DNA of 9,034 nucleotides from an uncultured Clostridia bacterium (GTDB taxonomy: Bacteria; Bacillota; Clostridia; Oscillospirales; Ruminococcaceae), in NCBI GenBank assembly GCA_937891895.1, contig CALATN010000231.1, positions 1 to 9,034 on the forward strand, read 5' to 3'. How positions within the stretch are numbered: position 1 is the first letter of the stretch; each line of letters starts with the position of its first letter. The notes beneath the pieces are model-generated. The model ran no database searches. It had not been told where the DNA came from and saw only the letters and a list, made by a program, of their open reading frames with translations. This document shows, in pieces, positions 5,844 to 9,034 of this stretch. Made by a program: the position numbers and the translations under genes.

Positions 5844-5849
5844 TATAAT
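5844..5849 (+). promoter_or_regulatory. -10 box of the metal-resistance operon
   Basis: TATAAT at 5844-5849 is a perfect -10 hexamer, 48 bases before the regulator start. The bases 16-18 upstream (around 5820-5827) are a poor -35 match. The operator begins directly after it (5850), so a bound repressor would cover the transcription start. The remainder of this 193-base divergent intergenic region is AT-rich, with no other feature I can support. Confidence 0.6.
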
Positions 5850-5873
5850 ACATATGAACAATGGCTCATATGT
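5850..5873. promoter_or_regulatory. ArsR/SmtB-type metal-sensor operator
   Basis: ACATATGA (5850-5857) and TCATATGT (5866-5873) form a perfect 8-base inverted repeat with an 8-base spacer (ACAATGGC). The core ATATGAACAA followed by TCATAT resembles operators of the CzrA/SmtB/CadC group of metal sensors as I recall them. It lies between the -10 box and the regulator gene, as expected for an autoregulated repressor released by Zn, Cd or Pb. Confidence 0.8.
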
Positions 5874-5896
5874 TAAAATGAAAGGTATGATAATTT

Positions 5897-6253
5897 ATGG
5901 AACATAATCACGAACACGATGCTTGCTGTGAAGCACATACACAAGCTGTAGAAAAAGTTTCAAGAGAGCTTCCCGACGAGGAAATCCTTTATGACGTTGC
6001 TGAACTGTTCAAGGTTTTCGGTGACTCAACAAGAGTAAGAATAATCTGTGCGCTGTTTGAAAGCGAAATGTGCGTGTGCGGGATTGCCGAGGTGCTTGGA
6101 ATGACCCAGTCAGCAATTTCTCACCAGCTGAGAGTGCTGAAGCAGGCAAGGCTTGTAAAGTATCGCCGCGAGGGCAAGACAGTTTTCTATTCTCTTGCCG
6201 ATGCACATATCAAAACAATTTTCAATCAGGCGTTTGAACACATAATGGAGTAA
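5897..6253 (+). CDS. ArsR/SmtB-family metal-sensing repressor, CadC/CzrA-like
   Basis: This is a 118-residue winged-helix repressor that should bind the operator just upstream and let go on metal binding. The N-terminus is metal-ligand rich (MEHNHEHDACCEAH; Cys10, Cys11). The DNA-recognition region carries C59-V-C61, then TQSAISHQLRVLK. The C-terminal helix has D102-x-H104, ten residues, H115-x2-E118, the classic alpha-5 site for Zn/Co sensors. N-terminal Cys plus CVC resembles the alpha-3N site that senses Cd/Pb/Zn in CadC. Both site types therefore appear present. GAAAGG (5880-5885) lies 11 bases before the ATG, slightly long spacing. It is the first gene of the metal operon; the next gene starts 28 bases on. 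Zn/Cd/Pb specificity is inferred from motifs and the ATPase neighbour. Confidence 0.92.
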   Translation: MEHNHEHDACCEAHTQAVEKVSRELPDEEILYDVAELFKVFGDSTRVRIICALFESEMCVCGIAEVLGMTQSAISHQLRVLKQARLVKYRREGKTVFYSLADAHIKTIFNQAFEHIME

Positions 6254-6281
6254 AACTTCAAAGCTGAAAGGAGTAACAGTT

Positions 6282-6884
6282 ATGAGTTTCTGGGATAAGG
6301 TTGCCAAAATTTACGATATTACCGAGTCGCTCAACGGCAAGGTTTACAAAGCAATGATCCGCGGTGTAAAGCAGATTGTACCCGCAGGAGCAAAGGTGCT
6401 TGACTGTGCGGCAGGTACGGGTGAGCTTTCCATTGCCGCTTGTGAAAAAGCGGAAAGCGTTGTCTGCACTGACTTGTCCCTTGCAATGCTTGAACAGGCA
6501 AGAAAGAAGTGTAAAAAGCTTGGCATTGGAAATATCACCTTTGAGGAGCGTGACATTTTCCATATGTCCGACGAGGACGAAACATACGATATCGTTATGG
6601 CTGGCAACGTGCTTCACCTTGTTGACAACCCCGAGGAAGCGGTGAAGGAGCTGTACCGTGTAACGAAAAAGGGCGGCAAGCTTATTCTTCCGACCTTTGT
6701 GCATAAGAATGCAGGGACAAAGGCGCTGATTGATTTTTACAAGAAATTCGGCTTCAATCCCGCTTCTGATTTTACGGCTGAAACTTATAGTAAGATGCTC
6801 AACGGCTGCAAACTTGGTCCTGTGAAGGTTACGTTTGTTGACGGGCTTATACCGCTTGCATTTGCAGTAATGAAAAAGAGGTAA
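6282..6884 (+). CDS. Class I SAM-dependent methyltransferase
   Basis: This 200-residue protein has the Rossmann-like SAM-binding fold: motif I VLDCAAGTGELS (39-50), the acidic end of strand 2 at D64 (VVCTDLS), a DI pair at 91-92, motif IV AGNVLHLVDNPEEA (107-120) and the post-motif GGKLILPTF (131-139). The N-terminal WDKVAKIYD segment is UbiE/MenG-like, but the substrate cannot be assigned. It is shorter than typical arsenite methyltransferases and shows no clear ArsM cysteine pattern. AAAGGAG (6267-6273) is eight bases before the ATG. The stop is four bases before the ATPase start, and the ATPase ribosome binding site lies inside its last codons, so the two are tightly coupled. Its co-transcription with a metal sensor and efflux pump suggests a role in metal or thiol stress, which is inference. 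Confidence 0.88.
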   Translation: MSFWDKVAKIYDITESLNGKVYKAMIRGVKQIVPAGAKVLDCAAGTGELSIAACEKAESVVCTDLSLAMLEQARKKCKKLGIGNITFEERDIFHMSDEDETYDIVMAGNVLHLVDNPEEAVKELYRVTKKGGKLILPTFVHKNAGTKALIDFYKKFGFNPASDFTAETYSKMLNGCKLGPVKVTFVDGLIPLAFAVMKKR

Positions 6885-6888
6885 TGAT

Positions 6889-8958
6889 ATGAAAATCACA
6901 TTATATATGAAGGGACTTGACTGCGCAAACTGTGCGGAAAAAATCCGCAGTGCAAGCGAGAAAAATCCTTTCGTAAAAACAGCTGAAATGAATTTTATGG
7001 CAAAGAAGCTGAGCCTTGAAATTGCTGACGGAAGCGACGAGGCGGTAATCCGTGAGGTGAAGAAAATCACCGCCGAGCTTGAGCCTGATGTTGAGGTTGT
7101 GCTTGCTGACAATGACACTCATCACGAGCATGGTGAGGACGCTTCCGACCTGAAAAGAGAAGTGCTGAAAATCGGAATTGCAGTTGTACTTTTTATTGCG
7201 GGACTTATTTTCCACGACAATGCCTATGCTCTGTGGATTTTCCTTGCGGCATATTTCATTGTGGGACTTGACGTGCTTGTTACCGCAGGAAAAAACATTG
7301 TAAGAGGCAGACCCTTTGACGAGTGCTTCCTTATGACCGTGGCAACTCTCGGCGCATTCTGTATCGGCGAGTATCACGAGGGCGTCGTGGTAATGATTTT
7401 GTATCAGCTTGGCGAGCTGTTTCAGAGTATCGCAGTGCGGCGTTCACGCAAGAGCATTTCCTCACTTATGGATATCCGTCCCGACGTTGCAAATGTAAAG
7501 CAGGGTGACAGCATTGAACAGGTTGCCCCTGAGCTTGTAAAGGTTGGCGACATAATCGTCATCAGAGCGGGTGAGAAAATTCCGCTTGATTGTACGGTGA
7601 TTTCGGGAAGAACAACAGTTGATACGTCCGCACTGACAGGCGAAAGCGTGCCCCGTGAAGCAGGCGAGGGCGACGGACTTATCAGCGGTTGTGTGAACCT
7701 TACGGGACTTGTTGAAGCAAGGGTTGAAAAGGAATTCGGCGAGTCAACGGTTACAAAAATCCTTGAACTTGTAGAAAATGCCTCCGCAAAAAAAGCAAAG
7801 TCCGAGCAGTTCATCACCCGCTTTGCACGCTGGTATACTCCCTGTGTTGTAATTGCGGCAGTGCTTCTTGCGGTTGTTCCGAGCCTGATAAACGGCTTCA
7901 ATTCACAGTATGTATACAACGCACTTAACTTCCTCGTTGTATCCTGTCCCTGTGCACTTGTAATCTCCGTACCACTCAGCTTTTTCGGCGGTATCGGCGG
8001 CGCTTCGGCACGAGGTATACTCATCAAGGGCGGCGTTGTAATGGAGCAGCTTGCTGACTGCGGTACGGTTGTTTTCGACAAGACGGGTACTCTTACTGAC
8101 GGAAGCTTTGAGGTAACAATGGTTATGCCCGAAAACTGCTCCGAGGAACAGCTTCTGTCCCTTGCGGCAGTTGCCGAACAGGCTTCTACACATCCTGCGG
8201 CAAGAGCTGTAATGCGCAAATTCGGCGGTACACCCGAAAAGGCTGAGATAACTGAAATCGCAGGCAGAGGTGTTTCTGCAAACGCTGACGGTAAGACAAT
8301 TCTTGCGGGAAACAAGCTTCTCCTTGAAGAACAGGGCATTTCAAATGTTCCCGAAATTCAGTCCGCAGGCACACTTGTGTACGTTGCCGAAAACGGTGTT
8401 TACATTGGTGCAATCGAAATTGCCGACAGCGTGAAGTCTGACGCTGAAAAGGCAGTTGCCGAACTGAAAAAGGCGGGAGTAAAGACGGTAATGCTTACGG
8501 GTGACAGAAAAGCCGCTGCTGAAATTACAGCTGAAAAGCTTGGCGTTGACGAATGGCACGGCGAGCTTCTCCCTGACGGTAAGGTTGCGGCTATCGAAAA
8601 GCTTATTGAAAATTCCAACGGAAAGAAAACTATCTTCGTTGGCGACGGAATAAATGACGCGCCCGTGCTTATGCGTGCAGATGCAGGTGTTGCAATGGGC
8701 GGTATCGGCTCCGACGCGGCAATCGAAGCCGCTGACGCAGTGATAATGACCGATGAGCCGTCAAAGCTTATCGAGGCGATAAAGATTTCCCGAAAGACAA
8801 AGGGAATTGTTATTCAGAATATCGTTTTCTCCCTTGCGGTAAAGGCGGCTGTACTTGTCCTCTCGGCACTTGGACTTGCAACAATGTGGGCGGCTGTCTT
8901 TGCAGATGTTGGTGTCTGCCTCATAGCAGTCGCAAACGCAATGCGTGCAAGAAAGTAA
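6889..8958 (+). CDS. cadA: Zn/Cd/Pb-exporting P1B-type ATPase (CadA/ZntA type)
   Basis: This 689-residue membrane pump exports soft divalent metals using ATP. An N-terminal heavy-metal domain has GLDCANC (9-15; Cys12, Cys15), then a His/Asp-rich linker (DNDTHHEHGED, 74-84). Next come four membrane segments, the actuator TGES (250-253), the transport motif CPC (353-355), the phosphorylated DKTGTLT (Asp397), the His-Pro motif at 435-436 and GDGINDAP (585-592). The final membrane pair carries K652 and D673 (FADVG), positions that in ZntA-type pumps mark Zn/Cd/Pb rather than Cu specificity. Length is normal and all catalytic motifs are intact. AAGAGG (6876-6881) lies seven bases before the ATG. 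It should be induced through the upstream repressor. The inverted repeat begins at its last codon. Confidence 0.95.
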   Translation: MKITLYMKGLDCANCAEKIRSASEKNPFVKTAEMNFMAKKLSLEIADGSDEAVIREVKKITAELEPDVEVVLADNDTHHEHGEDASDLKREVLKIGIAVVLFIAGLIFHDNAYALWIFLAAYFIVGLDVLVTAGKNIVRGRPFDECFLMTVATLGAFCIGEYHEGVVVMILYQLGELFQSIAVRRSRKSISSLMDIRPDVANVKQGDSIEQVAPELVKVGDIIVIRAGEKIPLDCTVISGRTTVDTSALTGESVPREAGEGDGLISGCVNLTGLVEARVEKEFGESTVTKILELVENASAKKAKSEQFITRFARWYTPCVVIAAVLLAVVPSLINGFNSQYVYNALNFLVVSCPCALVISVPLSFFGGIGGASARGILIKGGVVMEQLADCGTVVFDKTGTLTDGSFEVTMVMPENCSEEQLLSLAAVAEQASTHPAARAVMRKFGGTPEKAEITEIAGRGVSANADGKTILAGNKLLLEEQGISNVPEIQSAGTLVYVAENGVYIGAIEIADSVKSDAEKAVAELKKAGVKTVMLTGDRKAAAEITAEKLGVDEWHGELLPDGKVAAIEKLIENSNGKKTIFVGDGINDAPVLMRADAGVAMGGIGSDAAIEAADAVIMTDEPSKLIEAIKISRKTKGIVIQNIVFSLAVKAAVLVLSALGLATMWAAVFADVGVCLIAVANAMRARK

Positions 8959-9012
8959 ATTATATTTTAGCGAGGAGAGTGTGGGAACCCACTGGGGAAA
9001 ACCTTTCTGAGG
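8953..9012. repeat. Right arm of the long inverted repeat
   Basis: Bases 8980-9012 are the exact reverse complement of 1-33, and 8953-8976 match the reverse complement of 35-58 with two mismatches. The similarity reaches into the last codon and stop of the metal ATPase gene (AAG TAA). The right copy continues beyond 9012 into a second hairpin arm not seen on the left because of the window edge. Confidence 0.9.
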
Positions 9013-9028
9013 AAAGGTTATTCCCCAG
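8992..9028. repeat. Strong hairpin inside the right repeat
   Basis: CTGGGGAAAACCTTT (8992-9006) pairs with 9013-9028 over 15 pairs with one bulged A at 9020. The loop is CTGAGG (9007-9012). A smaller hairpin, GTGG/CCAC within 8981-8992, lies just upstream. No T-run follows, so this is not a canonical rho-independent terminator, but it could stabilise or stop the metal-operon mRNA. The last bases of the window (9029-9034) hold nothing more. Confidence 0.8.
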
Positions 9029-9034
9029 ACCCCT

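Noticed and set aside
6282..6884. Arsenite methyltransferase (ArsM) for the methyltransferase
   Set aside because: It is much shorter than typical ArsM and the characteristic cysteine pattern is not evident; the neighbouring pump is Zn/Cd/Pb type, not arsenite.
6258..7118. 286-residue open frame antisense to the methyltransferase and ATPase start
   Set aside because: It spans the boundary of two well-supported genes on the other strand and has no recognisable domain; it is a composition shadow.
7422..8339. 305-residue open frame antisense to the metal ATPase
   Set aside because: Ser/Thr/Pro-rich translation opposite intact ATPase motifs, with no family resemblance.
6889..8958. Copper-type P1B ATPase
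   Set aside because: CPC alone occurs in both groups, but K652 and the final-segment D673 fit the Zn/Cd/Pb subgroup, as does the linked sensor.
8992..9028. Rho-independent terminator for the metal operon
   Set aside because: The stem is strong but is followed by ACCCCT rather than a T-run, so it is listed as a repeat hairpin only.

Overview
This 9,034-base window looks like a piece of a low-to-mid GC gut Firmicutes (Bacillota) chromosome. A Ruminococcus-like Oscillospiraceae is my best guess. The evidence is strong AGGAGG-type ribosome binding sites, a sigma-A promoter, a CIRCE/HrcA heat-shock operator, ArsR/SmtB-type metal control and the codon style. The taxon is an inference; no marker gene here settles it.

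Layout. (1) Bases 1-58 hold one arm of an inverted repeat whose partner lies at the other end of the window (8953-9012). (2) htpG (Hsp90) follows on the + strand, with a clean promoter, a perfect CIRCE operator and a second, degenerate CIRCE-like site overlapping it. (3) A long imperfect hairpin of MITE-like appearance lies just after htpG and precedes a PHP-domain metal-dependent phosphoesterase gene. (4) A bidirectional terminator at 2953-2987 separates that gene from a tightly packed four-gene operon read on the - strand (5703 down to 2967). In transcription order this operon encodes a CPBP-family membrane protein lacking the usual catalytic residues, a TadA tRNA adenosine deaminase fused in frame to a GNAT acetyltransferase, a 79-residue single-span membrane protein, and an MmcQ/YjbR protein. 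(5) A 193-base divergent intergenic region carries a metal-sensor-type operator. (6) A + strand metal-resistance operon follows: an ArsR/SmtB sensor, a class I SAM methyltransferase and a CadA/ZntA-type P1B ATPase, running almost directly into the right-hand repeat.

How the genes work together. The last three genes form a coherent Zn/Cd/Pb response unit: the sensor should release its operator on metal binding, allowing expression of the efflux ATPase. The methyltransferase between them has an unknown substrate. htpG is a stand-alone stress gene apparently under HrcA. The - strand operon has no obvious single theme beyond one translation-related enzyme (tadA) and its passengers.

Most of the window is ordinary chromosomal housekeeping and metal-resistance content. 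I did not find a clearly new multi-gene system. The items most worth a second look are the repeat family at the window ends and after htpG, the tadA-GNAT fusion that keeps a perfect internal ribosome binding site, the overlapping CIRCE sites on htpG, and the methyltransferase in the metal operon.
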